Shown: positions 8,176 through 17,435, numbered from the stretch's first letter. The stretch: 64,000 nt of DNA from Cylindrospermum sp. NIES-4074 (GCA_003994795.1 AP018269.1:3249484-3313483), one strand, 5' to 3'. A program made the numbers and translations. The notes: generated from the letters alone by a model not told the origin.

Positions 8176-9456
8176 ATGCTGTTCCAGAGTACAAAAAATC
8201 GCATTGCCCTAATTTCCGTTGATGGTGATCCCGCCGCAGACATTGGTCAAGAAGAGGCTGGGGGTCAAAATGTCTATGTGCGTCAAGTTGGTTATGCATT
8301 GGCTGAACAGGGTTGGCAGGTGGATATGTTTACCCGCCGCAGTAGTTCTGAGCAAGCTACTATTGTGCAACATAGCCACAACTGTCGCACAATTCGGTTA
8401 CAGGCTGGGCCTGTGGAGTTTATGGGACGAGATCACTTGTTTGACTATCTCCCGGAATTTGTCGCCCAATTTCTGCGATTTCAAAAGCAGCAAGGATTTT
8501 CTTATTCCCTAGTGCATACCAATTACTGGTTATCTTCTTGGGTGGGGATGGAACTGAAAAAGCACCAACCGCTGATTCAGGTACATACTTACCACTCTTT
8601 GGGAGCGGTAAAATACAGAACAATTGGTGATGTTCCTGTGGTGGCTGTGCAACGGTTAGCGGTGGAAAAAGCCTGTTTGGAGAATGTAGACTGTGTGGTG
8701 GCTACCAGTCCCCAAGAACAGAAGCATATGCGGATACTGGTTTCCACTAAGGGACGAACGGAAATGATTCCCTGTGGAACTGATATTGAGAAGTTTGGTG
8801 GTGTTGAACGGTCTGTCGCTAGGGAGAAGTTGGGAATTGCCGCAGATGCGAAAATGGTTCTGTATGTTGGGCGCTTTGACAGGCGGAAAGGAATTGAAAC
8901 TTTAGTGAAAGCTGTTGCTAGGTCTAGGTTTCGGGGTGAGGGGAATTTGCAATTGGTGATTGGTGGTGGTAGTCGTCCTGGTCAAAGTGATGGGTTTGAG
9001 CGCGATCGCATTTCTGGCATTGTAACAGAACTAGGACTGCAAGATTGTACCACCTTCCCAGGTCGCTTAGATGACAGCATTCTCCCGTACTACTACGCGG
9101 CTGCTGATGTCTGCGTCGTGCCGAGCCACTATGAACCATTTGGTTTAGTTACCATTGAAGCAATGGCGAGTCAAACCCCTGTGGTAGCTAGTAATGTGGG
9201 CGGTTTGCAGTTTACCGTTGTTCCAGAAGTGACAGGTTTACTGGCTCCTCCCAAAGACGAAATTGCTTTTGCAAATGCGATCAATCGTATACTTAGTGAT
9301 GCAGATTGGCGAGATCAGTTAGGAGCAGCTGGACGCCAAAGGGTAGAAATTGCTTTTAGTTGGTATAGTGTGGCCACCCGACTAACTCAGTTGTATAAAA
9401 ATCTGCTGGCTCAAAGTGCAAATAAATCTCAGAAACAAGCTCAAATTGCGGCTTAA
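8176..9456 (+). CDS. Glycosyltransferase family 4 protein, sucrose-phosphate-synthase-like
   Basis: 426 residues, a GT-B fold. The N-terminal IALISVDGDP...GQEEAGGQNVYVRQV loop is that of sucrose-phosphate synthase and sucrose synthase, and VHTYHSLG and NYWLSSWVG match SPS family blocks. The C-terminal donor site has YVGRFDRRKGIETL, VPSHYEPFGLVTIEAMA and SNVGG. Its length fits the minimal cyanobacterial SPS without a phosphatase domain, which joins UDP- or ADP-glucose to fructose-6-phosphate. I infer but cannot prove that acceptor. A GAGG lies about 15 nt before the ATG. The long leader carries the c-di-AMP riboswitch, consistent with control of a compatible solute by osmotic signalling. Confidence 0.85.
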   Translation: MLFQSTKNRIALISVDGDPAADIGQEEAGGQNVYVRQVGYALAEQGWQVDMFTRRSSSEQATIVQHSHNCRTIRLQAGPVEFMGRDHLFDYLPEFVAQFLRFQKQQGFSYSLVHTNYWLSSWVGMELKKHQPLIQVHTYHSLGAVKYRTIGDVPVVAVQRLAVEKACLENVDCVVATSPQEQKHMRILVSTKGRTEMIPCGTDIEKFGGVERSVAREKLGIAADAKMVLYVGRFDRRKGIETLVKAVARSRFRGEGNLQLVIGGGSRPGQSDGFERDRISGIVTELGLQDCTTFPGRLDDSILPYYYAAADVCVVPSHYEPFGLVTIEAMASQTPVVASNVGGLQFTVVPEVTGLLAPPKDEIAFANAINRILSDADWRDQLGAAGRQRVEIAFSWYSVATRLTQLYKNLLAQSANKSQKQAQIAA

Positions 9457-9469
9457 ATTCTAGTAAATA

Positions 9470-9497
9470 GTAGAGACGTTTTATGAAATGTCTCTAC
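9470..9497. repeat. Dispersed GTAGAGACGTTT palindrome, copy 2
   Basis: Arms GTAGAGACGTTT and a one-mismatch complement AAATGTCTCTAC, starting 13 bp after the glycosyltransferase stop. Position and hairpin form would suit a terminator, though no T-run follows. Confidence 0.7.
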
Positions 9498-9516
9498 ATA
9501 GGAAAAGAGTTTATTT

Positions 9517-9600
9517 AACCGCAGAGGCGCAGAGAAGCCAGTGCGTTGGGCGGGTTTCCCGACTTGAAGCAACTGGCGCGACGCAGAGGAAAGAGGTTAA
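9517..9600. repeat. MITE-like composite repeat
   Basis: Ends resemble each other in inverted orientation (TTAACCGCAGAGG... and ...GCAGAGGAAAGAGGTTAA). The inner module GCCAGTGCGTTGGG ... AAGCAACTGGC (9537-9577) recurs in expanded form at 47597-47748. The rest of the 380-bp spacer (9457-9839) holds only the 28-bp palindrome and the 58-bp repeat; I see no gene. Confidence 0.6.
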
Positions 9601-9753
9601 AGAGGAATTTCTTGACTGAAATTTTTACTTACTTTGAAAAAGATAGTTATGGATATTATTTCTAGCGCACTGAAAATCTAGGATGGTGCGTTAGCCTGCG
9701 GCATAACACACCCTACTGGACTGGCAAGGAAGGCTCAAATTGTGTATAAAACC

Positions 9754-9811
9754 AAGCTTCTTGTGGGGTGGGCGTCTCGCCCGCCCAAAACAGGCGAGAC
9801 GCCTGTTCTAC
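9754..9811 (-). repeat. 58-bp dispersed repeat, copy B
   Basis: Identical over 58 bp to the reverse complement of 5902-5959. It lies 28 bp beyond the metK stop, so its GGCGTCTCGCC-type hairpins could also end metK transcription. Confidence 0.9.
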
Positions 9812-9839
9812 AATAAAAACATAGACCGCTGAATGCTTG

Positions 9840-11024
9840 TTAAAAAACACTAATTTTATCCACTTTTTCCCAAGGTAATTCTATATCGTTTCTCCCTACA
9901 TGACCGTATGCAGCAAGTTTTCTGTAAAAGCCACCTTTCATTAATGAAGGTAGAAATCTGAGATTGAATTGTTTGATAATTCCTGCAAGACGAAAATCAA
10001 AATACTGCTCTAGAATTGTGGTGATTTCTTCATCGGAAATTTTACCTGTACCAAAGGTTTCTACTTGCACACTCACAGGTCGAGAAAGGCCAATAGAATA
10101 ACTTAATTGTACTTCACATTCTTCAGCTAATTTGGCAGCTACTATATTTTTAGCTGCATAACGGGCGGCGTAGGCTCCTATTCTATCTATTCTAATGGGG
10201 TCTTTGCCACTCAAAGCCGAACCACTATGTTTAGAATATTCACCATAAGTATCTATCGCATTCTTTCTACCTGTTAACCCAGCATGGACAGATGGCCCAC
10301 CAATAATAAATGGGCCATCAGGATTAATAAATATTCTAGTTTTGGCATCTGGTTTAATATCTTCATTATCAAATATAGGATAAATTATTGTTTCCCGAAT
10401 ATCATCCTGTAATTGCTGAAAATCTGGTTTTGATGCTTTATTTTGACTAGCAATAACTGTAATGCTGTGAATTCTATAAGGTCGGCGATTTTTATATTCA
10501 ACACCTACCTGGGTTTTACCATCAGGGGTAAGATATGGCAGAATTTTTTGGCGTCTCACATCACTAATTTGTCTAGCTAGCTTATGTGCCAACCATATAG
10601 GTAAGGGCATGAAAGTATCTGTTTGATTGCAGGCAAAGCCAAAAACATTTGCTTGATTATTAACAGTAATTTTTTCTATTTCTTCATCAGATAGACTTTT
10701 TTCATCAAAAAAACAGTGATGTTCTGGAGGCAATTGTGTTGAACTTGTCAAAATACTACAGTTCTTACCATTAAAATCTGATTGTTCATAACCAACTTGC
10801 TCAATAACTTGTCTGGCTATATTGGTAAAATCTACGTTAGCGTTAGGTTCAAATCTGGCAGCTATAAAAACAATGCCTGTAGATACAGCACATTCTGTAA
10901 TGACTCTAGCATAAGGGTCTTGTTGCAAAAAACGATCAACAATCGCATCGCTGATCTGATCACAAAGTTTATCAGGGTGTCCCTCTGTGACTGATTCTGA
11001 TGTAAACATGAAGTCTTTTTTCAT
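9840..11024 (-). CDS. metK: Divergent methionine adenosyltransferase (S-adenosylmethionine synthetase)
   Basis: 394 residues. MetK makes S-adenosylmethionine from ATP and methionine. Retained blocks: TEGHPDKLCDQISDAIVD, DGKTQVGVEY, LTGRKNAIDTYG and SGKDPIRIDRIGAYAARY. The usual GDQG loop reads NNQA and the usual GD before GLTGRK reads SVH, so two aspartates that bind metal or methionine in the E. coli enzyme are not present. This is a separate MetK subgroup and probably not the housekeeping copy. It follows the P-type ATPase gene by 57 bp on the same strand. Coding bias is AT-rich. Activity should not be assumed. Confidence 0.82.
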   Translation of the reverse strand: MKKDFMFTSESVTEGHPDKLCDQISDAIVDRFLQQDPYARVITECAVSTGIVFIAARFEPNANVDFTNIARQVIEQVGYEQSDFNGKNCSILTSSTQLPPEHHCFFDEKSLSDEEIEKITVNNQANVFGFACNQTDTFMPLPIWLAHKLARQISDVRRQKILPYLTPDGKTQVGVEYKNRRPYRIHSITVIASQNKASKPDFQQLQDDIRETIIYPIFDNEDIKPDAKTRIFINPDGPFIIGGPSVHAGLTGRKNAIDTYGEYSKHSGSALSGKDPIRIDRIGAYAARYAAKNIVAAKLAEECEVQLSYSIGLSRPVSVQVETFGTGKISDEEITTILEQYFDFRLAGIIKQFNLRFLPSLMKGGFYRKLAAYGHVGRNDIELPWEKVDKISVF

Positions 11025-11081
11025 ACATATTCATCTTCTTTATCTAAATTTATTTTTGTACCAGAGGTAAACACTGATAAT

Positions 11082-14000
11082 TTAATAGTATTTATCTGTG
11101 TTCATCTGTGGTTTAATACTCTTCGTCCCTTCATTCACCAATAGAGGTAGCAAAGCACTACCACCAATCACAGCGCTATCCACAAGATTTAGAGGTGTAA
11201 TCTTCAACAAACTCCTCAATGGGGGAACAGTTAGCGCTAAAAATTGAATAGCGAAAGAGCCTGTAACAGCCATAATTAAATAAGGATTACCAGGCAGTTT
11301 TTCTTCACTAAAGATACTGTGTTTTTCTGAACGACTGCTAATAGTATGCAGCAATTGTCCAGAGGTCAAAGTCATAAAAGCAACAGTGCTGGCCCTCGGC
11401 CCAATACCATATCTAGACATAGCGTAACCATAAGCAGCGAGGGTACTAATTGATAGAGTGGCAGATTCAAAGGCAATTCTGCTAAAGTCGGAATTTTTAA
11501 TAATTGGTTCGTCAGGATTGCGTGGTGGTTGACTTAATACTTCTGGTTCTGGTGCTTCTAAAGCTAAAGATAAACCAGGGAAAATATCAGTTACTAAATT
11601 TAGCCATAAAAGTTGAATAGCGTTTAATGGTTCACCGATGCCTACAGCTGTAGCGGTGGTCATAACCATAATTTCGCTGAGGTTTGTAGCTAGTAAGAAA
11701 TGTACAGATTTTCTAATATTGTTGTAGATTGTCCGTCCCCGACTAACGGCAATCATCATTGTTTCTAATCTATCATCTTCTAAGACAATATCGGCAACTT
11801 CCCGCGCTACGTCGGTTCCTCCTTTACCCATTGCGACACCGACTTGTGCGGCTTTAAGTGCGGGTGCGTCGTTGATACCATCGCCGGTCATGGCAACAAC
11901 TTTACCAGCTGCTTGTAAGGCTTGGACAATTTGCAGTTTATTGCTGGGACTAATGCGGGCAAAAACGTCTACTTTGTCGCTGAGTGCTGTTAATGCTTCA
12001 GGTGTGAGATTGTTGAGGTTAGTGGAATCGAGAATTTCTAATTGTGGATCTCTATTTAATTCTAATTCTTTGGCGATCGCAAAAGCTGTTGGACTTTGAT
12101 CACCTGTAATCATTACGGTGTCGATACCTGCTTGATGAAAATCGGCAATTAGTTCTTTGGCATTTTTTCTAATGGGATCTGCCATTCCCACCAGTCCCAA
12201 CCAAATTAAGTCTGACTCATAATTATTGCCATTATTCGGTTCCTCAATATAGCCGTAAGCTACTCCCAGCACCCGCAACGCTTTACCTGCCAAGCGATCG
12301 TTTTCGATTTCCATCGCTTGTCTATCAAATTCTGTGAATGGCACTACTTGCCCGTTTTTCATCCATCGGCTGCAAAGTTGAATTACTTCTGCGGGATTGC
12401 CTTTAACTGCAACCATCTGCTGACCATTGTGAGTCTCATGAATTGTACTCATGATGTTGCGGTTTTCTGAACGCAGATTTGTTTGCAGGAGGGGATATTT
12501 TTGTCTAATGGCGATCGCATCAACTCCGGCACTAATTGCTGTGTAAATTAGGGCATTTTCGGTTGCTGAACCTGTCACTACATACTCACCATCGTCTTGG
12601 GGAATAACTTCGCTTTCATTGCAAAGAACTGATATATGCATTAACCTTAACAAGTCATTGCAGATATAGGGGTTAATTTTCTCTCCCCCAACGATAAATT
12701 CATCGTTAGCGACTTTAATATGTCTGCTATTAGTCACCATCTCCACCACAGACATTTTGTTTTCCGTCAGTGTCCCGGTTTTATCGAGGCAAATTGTCTG
12801 CACAGAACCTAAAGCTTCCACTGCGCTGAGACTGCGGACGAGGACGTTATTTTGCCGCATATCTCGGATACCTAGTGCGAGGGTAGTAGTGGCAATAGTG
12901 GGTAAACCTTCTGGTACTGCTGCAACCGCTAGAGATATGGATGATTGCAGCATTTGCATGAGACCGTATCCGCGCATGACTCCCAAAGCAAATACTAGAC
13001 CGCAGATACCCATACCGATAAATACCAGTTGAGAGCCTACCTTGTCTAGTTGTTTAACCAAGGGGGTTTCTATGGCTGTAGCTTCACTAACCAATTGTTG
13101 GATTTTGCCCATTTCAGTAAATTTGCCTGTGGCTACTACCACCGCAAATCCTTGTCCCCCGGTGATTAGCGTCCCTTTATATATCATATTCAGGCGATCG
13201 GCTAATGGCACATCTTCAGCAGTTAAAGATGCCGTAATTTTGCTAACAGGAATACTTTCTCCTGTGAGGGCAGATTCATCAATACTCAAATTTTCTGCCT
13301 CAATCAGTCGGGCATCTGCTGCCACATAGCTGCCGGGTTTAAGAATTAAAATATCACCTAAAACTACATTTTTTGTGGAAATTTCTATCAGGTTGCTATC
13401 TCTAATTACCCAAGTAGAAGTTTCTTCTTGATTTCTGAGGGAATTAATGATTTTTTCAGATTGACTTTCTGTAGTATAGCCAATGGCAGCATTAAGACCA
13501 ACAACTCCCATAATCACCACAGCATCAATCAATCCTCCAGTAAAAATAGAAATTCCCGCAGCTACACCTAGTAAAGCAACTGGCAGAGATTTGAATTGGT
13601 CAACTAAAATGCCCAGATGAGAACGAGTAGCTACTTCAGAGAGAATATTCGGCCCATATTTATGCAAATTTATTGTTGCATCTGCACTAGATAATCCTGC
13701 TGTTTTGGAAGTATGGAAAATATCTAGAACTTTATCTGCTGCTATTAAATGCCAGTTTTCTATGCTTTGCGTTTGGGCATTAATAACAGGTAAATTTTTA
13801 TTATTTGCAGTTTTAGCTAATTTTGGCAGTTGAGTTAATCTGCCAGAGTTTTTATAATCTAATACCGATTTTTCAATGATTGTAGCAATCTTGGTGTAAC
13901 TGATCTCATCTTTTTTAAAGATAACAAGAATATTGCTCGTTAACGAATTGGCAGAGACATAAATTATTTCCGGTATATTTACAAGCGACTGCTCCAAATA

Positions 14001-14084
14001 CTTTTTCAGATTTGGCGCTCTATAAAGTTCACTAACTTTGTATCTAGCTCTCCCTTTTACCCTAGTATGTATTGCTTGAATCAC
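11082..14084 (-). CDS. Cation-transporting P-type ATPase with N-terminal HMA-like domain
   Basis: 1000 residues. A GTG start with AGGAGC nine bases upstream. Residues 1-80 resemble an HMA-type ferredoxin fold without a CxxC. The rest is a P2-like pump: actuator LTGES, M4 motif VAAVPEGLPT, phosphorylation site DKTGTLTE (about residue 430), TGDGINDAPALK and about eight to ten membrane helices. PEGLP rather than CPC argues for a Ca2+/Mn2+-type or monovalent substrate rather than Cu or Cd; the ion is unknown. It sits between a DUF5132-like membrane protein gene (81-bp gap) and metK (57-bp gap), probably one operon. Confidence 0.9.
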   Translation of the reverse strand: MIQAIHTRVKGRARYKVSELYRAPNLKKYLEQSLVNIPEIIYVSANSLTSNILVIFKKDEISYTKIATIIEKSVLDYKNSGRLTQLPKLAKTANNKNLPVINAQTQSIENWHLIAADKVLDIFHTSKTAGLSSADATINLHKYGPNILSEVATRSHLGILVDQFKSLPVALLGVAAGISIFTGGLIDAVVIMGVVGLNAAIGYTTESQSEKIINSLRNQEETSTWVIRDSNLIEISTKNVVLGDILILKPGSYVAADARLIEAENLSIDESALTGESIPVSKITASLTAEDVPLADRLNMIYKGTLITGGQGFAVVVATGKFTEMGKIQQLVSEATAIETPLVKQLDKVGSQLVFIGMGICGLVFALGVMRGYGLMQMLQSSISLAVAAVPEGLPTIATTTLALGIRDMRQNNVLVRSLSAVEALGSVQTICLDKTGTLTENKMSVVEMVTNSRHIKVANDEFIVGGEKINPYICNDLLRLMHISVLCNESEVIPQDDGEYVVTGSATENALIYTAISAGVDAIAIRQKYPLLQTNLRSENRNIMSTIHETHNGQQMVAVKGNPAEVIQLCSRWMKNGQVVPFTEFDRQAMEIENDRLAGKALRVLGVAYGYIEEPNNGNNYESDLIWLGLVGMADPIRKNAKELIADFHQAGIDTVMITGDQSPTAFAIAKELELNRDPQLEILDSTNLNNLTPEALTALSDKVDVFARISPSNKLQIVQALQAAGKVVAMTGDGINDAPALKAAQVGVAMGKGGTDVAREVADIVLEDDRLETMMIAVSRGRTIYNNIRKSVHFLLATNLSEIMVMTTATAVGIGEPLNAIQLLWLNLVTDIFPGLSLALEAPEPEVLSQPPRNPDEPIIKNSDFSRIAFESATLSISTLAAYGYAMSRYGIGPRASTVAFMTLTSGQLLHTISSRSEKHSIFSEEKLPGNPYLIMAVTGSFAIQFLALTVPPLRSLLKITPLNLVDSAVIGGSALLPLLVNEGTKSIKPQMNTDKYY

Positions 14085-14165
14085 AGTGAATTTTGCTCCT
14101 GCAATGCTCCTATTAGATTCTCAAAGTTTAGCTACAGACTTTTTGGTTGGATTTTGAATTGCTTA

Positions 14166-14672
14166 TTATTCCCCTACATTGTTAAGCTTAATAAAAGTAT
14201 CAAATGCATACCAAGCTAAAGTATGCCAGGGAATTTCTGCCAAGTCTAATCCCTGATCAATTAGTTGGTAAATAGCCAGCGTCCCTAATCCCACAGGTAA
14301 TAACAAGCGCAAATCTACAATACCTTCACTCATCCGTTCTACATCTGCATTAAAGTCAGATATTACATGGATTAAATCATTAGCTGCCTGTGACCTACCA
14401 TCAATCAAAGATATTTGCGACATTGTAGACTTCCGTCTTTCCTGCTTATTAGCCGGGGGATCTGCGGTTATTTTTGCCAAAAAATTGCCGAATTCGGCAA
14501 TTGCTGCCATAAACGATTCAGATAGGGCAATTGCTACCTTGATAGCGGCTTGAACTACAGGTTGTTTTACAGCTGCTGCTACAGGAAGAATTACAGGAGA
14601 GAAAACTATTGCTGTGAGATTATTGAAAGTTTCCCAAACATTAACTATTTCTAAGTTGAATGTAGATAACAT
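14166..14672 (-). CDS. DUF5132-like membrane-associated protein of the P-type ATPase operon
   Basis: 168 residues from an ATG at 14672, chosen because GAGGAG lies seven bases upstream; the longer frame from 14741 adds 23 residues without support. The N-terminal hydrophobic FSPVILPVAAAVKQPVVQAAIK is a DUF5132-like membrane segment. The C-terminal VDLRLLLPVGLGTLAIYQLIDQ ... WHTLAWYAFDTFIKLN resembles the small hydrophobic domains found next to HMA-like domains beside P-type ATPases. It is first in the three-gene operon and may be an accessory subunit; this is inference. Confidence 0.65.
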   Translation of the reverse strand: MLSTFNLEIVNVWETFNNLTAIVFSPVILPVAAAVKQPVVQAAIKVAIALSESFMAAIAEFGNFLAKITADPPANKQERRKSTMSQISLIDGRSQAANDLIHVISDFNADVERMSEGIVDLRLLLPVGLGTLAIYQLIDQGLDLAEIPWHTLAWYAFDTFIKLNNVGE

Positions 14673-15008
14673 CTGTAAATCTCCTCTGATAAGCCATAGG
14701 CAAACAATATCTAACTCTAAATTAAATCTCTCATCAGTCACATCAGCCTAAGGTTACAGAGACAGTTTTCAGCAAGTGATAAAAGTTGCCAAAATCTATC
14801 TTAAGAGAGAAGTACGAATCAAGCGAAACTTTACTTAAAATACCACTATGGGTATAAATGAGAAAGCATTGTTACGCAGTATTATACCTTTAGGCTCACG
14901 CAATTATACAAAATAGATGTTAATACTGAATAGAGCTTTACCAGCTTAAAAAACTGGTTTTTGTCAAAACTGTCTAATTGATAAAAATTAACAAAAACAA
15001 GAAAGTAA
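14673..15008. other. Divergent intergenic region
   Basis: About 335 bp between two divergently transcribed genes, AT-rich, presumably holding both promoters. I found no repeat, RNA or convincing additional frame in it. Confidence 0.4.
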
Positions 15009-15449
15009 ATGACAACTACTACAGATTACAATCCACAAATCCAGCAACTGCGTGAATTAATTCAAGACCTTGATTCGGGGATGTTAACCACCATTGATGA
15101 TGATGGCAGCTTGCACAGTCGCCCCATGTTCGCTAATAGCCAGATTGACTCTGATGGTACACTTTGGTTCTTCACCTATGCTAATTCTCATAAGGTGATT
15201 GAGATTGAGCATCACCAACAAGTTAATGTTAGTTATTCTTCATCTGAACAAGAACGATACATTTCCATTTCTGGTACAGCACAACTAGTGCAAGACCGCA
15301 ACAAGCTGCAACAGCTATGGAAACCAGAACTGCAAACTTGGTTTCCCAAAGGATTAGAAGAACCAGACATTGCTTTGCTGAAAGTGCATATCAACAAAGC
15401 TGATTATTGGGATAGTCGAACTTGTTTTCAGCCACAAACAATTAGTTAG
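15009..15449 (+). CDS. Pyridoxamine 5'-phosphate oxidase family protein (general stress protein 26-like)
   Basis: 146 residues. GMLTTIDDDGSLHSRPM, DGTLWFFT, VIEIEHHQQVNVSYSS and YISISGTAQLV are the strands of a split-barrel flavin-binding fold as in GSP26. The last segment LLKVHINKADYWDS is also typical. Members bind FMN/FAD or F420; many are stress-induced with no settled reaction. It stands alone, followed at 15.5 kb by an aldo/keto reductase on the same strand, with a small CGCTAAA/TTTAGCG hairpin (15463-15481) between them. Confidence 0.85.
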   Translation: MTTTTDYNPQIQQLRELIQDLDSGMLTTIDDDGSLHSRPMFANSQIDSDGTLWFFTYANSHKVIEIEHHQQVNVSYSSSEQERYISISGTAQLVQDRNKLQQLWKPELQTWFPKGLEEPDIALLKVHINKADYWDSRTCFQPQTIS

Positions 15450-15519
15450 TTTGTGTACTCGCTAAACTTTTTTTAGCGTGGGAATTTTGAATAATCAAAG
15501 TCAATTGTAGGTCAAAATA

Positions 15520-16554
15520 ATGACAAAGCGGCGGCAGTTTTTACAAGGAATCGGCGTGATTGGTGCAGGAGGAATTCTCGCTGATCACATCCTCAATCCT
15601 CACGCTGAGGTAGCAGCATCACCCGTAACTACGGGTGTGATTCCTCGCCGTCCTTTGGGAAAAACAGGGGTGGAAGTGTCGCTGATTGGGCTGGGAGGTG
15701 CAACTTTAGGGCAGGCTAAAAGTAAGGAAGAAGCGATTCGCATTACCCATGAAGCCATTGACAACGGCATCAACTTTATGGATAACGCCTGGGAGTATAA
15801 CCAGCACCGCAGTGAGGAGTGGATGGGGGAAGCCTTGCGGGGTCGCAGAGAGCAGGTATTTTTAATGACAAAGGTTTGCACTCACGGACGCGATCGCCAA
15901 GTGGCTATGCAACAACTAGAGGAATCCCTGCGCCGGCTCAAAACTGACCACCTTGACTTATGGCAAATCCACGAAGTTGTTTATGACAACGACCCAGAAA
16001 TGATTTTCCGTGCCAATGGGGCAATTGAAGCCCTGACTCAGGCGAAAAAAGAGGGTAAAGTCAGATTCGTGGGCTTTACGGGTCACAAAGACCCCGCTAT
16101 TCATCTAAAAATGCTGGCTTACAACTACCCCTTTGATACGGTACAGTTGCCGCTCAATTGTTTTGATGCCAGCTTCCGCAGTTTTGAGCAATTAGTGCTA
16201 CCAGAACTTAATAAACGGGGAATTGCGGCTATTGGGATGAAAAGCCTGAGTGGCAATGGCGATGCGGTGAAAAAAGGTGTACTCACGGCACGGGAAGCCC
16301 TCAGCTATGTGATGAGTTTACCGATCGCCACCGTGGTGAGTGGAATTGATTCCCTGGCTGTGCTGCGGCAAAATTTAGCGATCGCTCAAGGTTTTCAACC
16401 AATGTCACCACCACAAATGCAATCATTGCGCGATCGCTGCGCCCAATATGCCGCTGATGGACGTTTTGAACTCTTTAAAACCTCGAAGAAATTTGATGCA
16501 GATGTTGGCAGAATTCAGCACGGCTTTCCACCCCAAAGCCAAATGCAATCTTGA
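15520..16554 (+). CDS. Aldo/keto reductase with Tat-type signal
   Basis: 344 residues. The N-terminus MTKRRQFLQGIGVIGAGGIL has a twin-arginine motif (KRRQFL) and hydrophobic core, so periplasmic or thylakoid-lumen export is likely. The catalytic barrel begins at RRPLGKTGVEVSLIGLGG; catalytic residues are visible as D in NFMDNAWEYNQHRSE (with Tyr four residues later), Lys in VFLMTKVC and His in LDLWQIHEV. NADPH-dependent reduction of an unknown carbonyl is expected. The next genes, chaB and a DUF4142 gene, are close downstream on the same strand. Confidence 0.88.
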   Translation: MTKRRQFLQGIGVIGAGGILADHILNPHAEVAASPVTTGVIPRRPLGKTGVEVSLIGLGGATLGQAKSKEEAIRITHEAIDNGINFMDNAWEYNQHRSEEWMGEALRGRREQVFLMTKVCTHGRDRQVAMQQLEESLRRLKTDHLDLWQIHEVVYDNDPEMIFRANGAIEALTQAKKEGKVRFVGFTGHKDPAIHLKMLAYNYPFDTVQLPLNCFDASFRSFEQLVLPELNKRGIAAIGMKSLSGNGDAVKKGVLTAREALSYVMSLPIATVVSGIDSLAVLRQNLAIAQGFQPMSPPQMQSLRDRCAQYAADGRFELFKTSKKFDADVGRIQHGFPPQSQMQS

Positions 16555-16596
16555 TTTTTTGCTCTTTTAATTATCAAAAAATCACCAGGGGAATTT

Positions 16597-16800
16597 ATGC
16601 CTTACCAACAAATTGCAGATTTACCTGAAACAGTTACAGAAAACTTACCCCACCACGCCCAAGAAATTTTTCGGGCAGCATTCAACAGTGCTGAAGCACA
16701 ATATGGCGAAGAAGAAACTGCCTTTCGTGTTGCTTGGAGTGCGGTGAAGCGAGATTACGAAAAAGGTACTGATGGGCAATGGCACAAAAAACCAGAATAG
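16597..16800 (+). CDS. ChaB family protein
   Basis: 67 residues with the ChaB core LPETVTENLPHHAQEIFRAA ... AFRVAWSAVKRDYEK. ChaB was first linked to the ChaA cation antiporter in E. coli and is a small helical protein of unclear role. AGGGG lies a few bases before the ATG. It sits 42 bp after the aldo/keto reductase and 42 bp before the DUF4142 gene. Confidence 0.88.
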   Translation: MPYQQIADLPETVTENLPHHAQEIFRAAFNSAEAQYGEEETAFRVAWSAVKRDYEKGTDGQWHKKPE

Positions 16801-16842
16801 CTGAAATGACATTGACCAGGGTTGAATTGAGGAAATTTAGTT

Positions 16843-17415
16843 ATGAACTTACAAAAAATAGTTATGGCTGCCCTGATAGTCGCTGCCATTATTATGGGCA
16901 CATCAGGCAAGAATATGACTACAGCACAGCAAAATGCGATCGCTGCTAGATTAACTCAAAACCCTGTCAGTGCTGCCGATAGGCAATTTGTCATTAAAGC
17001 TGCTCAAGGGGGTATGGCAGAAGTTGAACTGGGGCAATTGGCATCGCAACGCGCGTTGAATAGTGAAGTTAAAGAATTTGGACAGCGGATGGTGCGGGAT
17101 CATACCCAAGCAAATGCTGAACTTAAAGAATTAGCCGCCCAGAAGGGCATCACACTGCCGCAAGATATTGGAGAAGAGAATAGGAAGATGAAAGCTAATC
17201 TCTCACAACTATCTGGTGTAGCTTTTGATGAGGCATACATGAACCACATGGTTGCAGATCATAATCAAGATGTGTCTTTATTTGCGCGTCAGTCTCGGCA
17301 AGGAAATGATGCAGATTTGAAAGCTTGGGCGGCTAAAACTTTACCGATTTTACAAGAGCATTTGCAACTTGCGCGATCGCTTTCCCAGAAACTGCCGATG
17401 CACAGCCGGTTATAA
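16843..17415 (+). CDS. DUF4142 domain-containing secreted protein
   Basis: 190 residues. An N-terminal hydrophobic segment (IVMAALIVAAIIMGTSG) looks like a signal peptide or anchor. The rest is the helical DUF4142 domain: DRQFVIKAAQGGMAEVELGQLA, FGQRMVRDHTQANAELKELA, DEAYMNHMVADHNQDVSLF. The fold is ferritin-like, but the His/Asp/Glu residues do not prove metal binding. Function unknown; family members are often envelope-stress related. AGGAAATTTAGTT precedes the ATG. Confidence 0.88.
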   Translation: MNLQKIVMAALIVAAIIMGTSGKNMTTAQQNAIAARLTQNPVSAADRQFVIKAAQGGMAEVELGQLASQRALNSEVKEFGQRMVRDHTQANAELKELAAQKGITLPQDIGEENRKMKANLSQLSGVAFDEAYMNHMVADHNQDVSLFARQSRQGNDADLKAWAAKTLPILQEHLQLARSLSQKLPMHSRL

Positions 17416-17435
17416 AATGGCGATCGCATTTCGTC

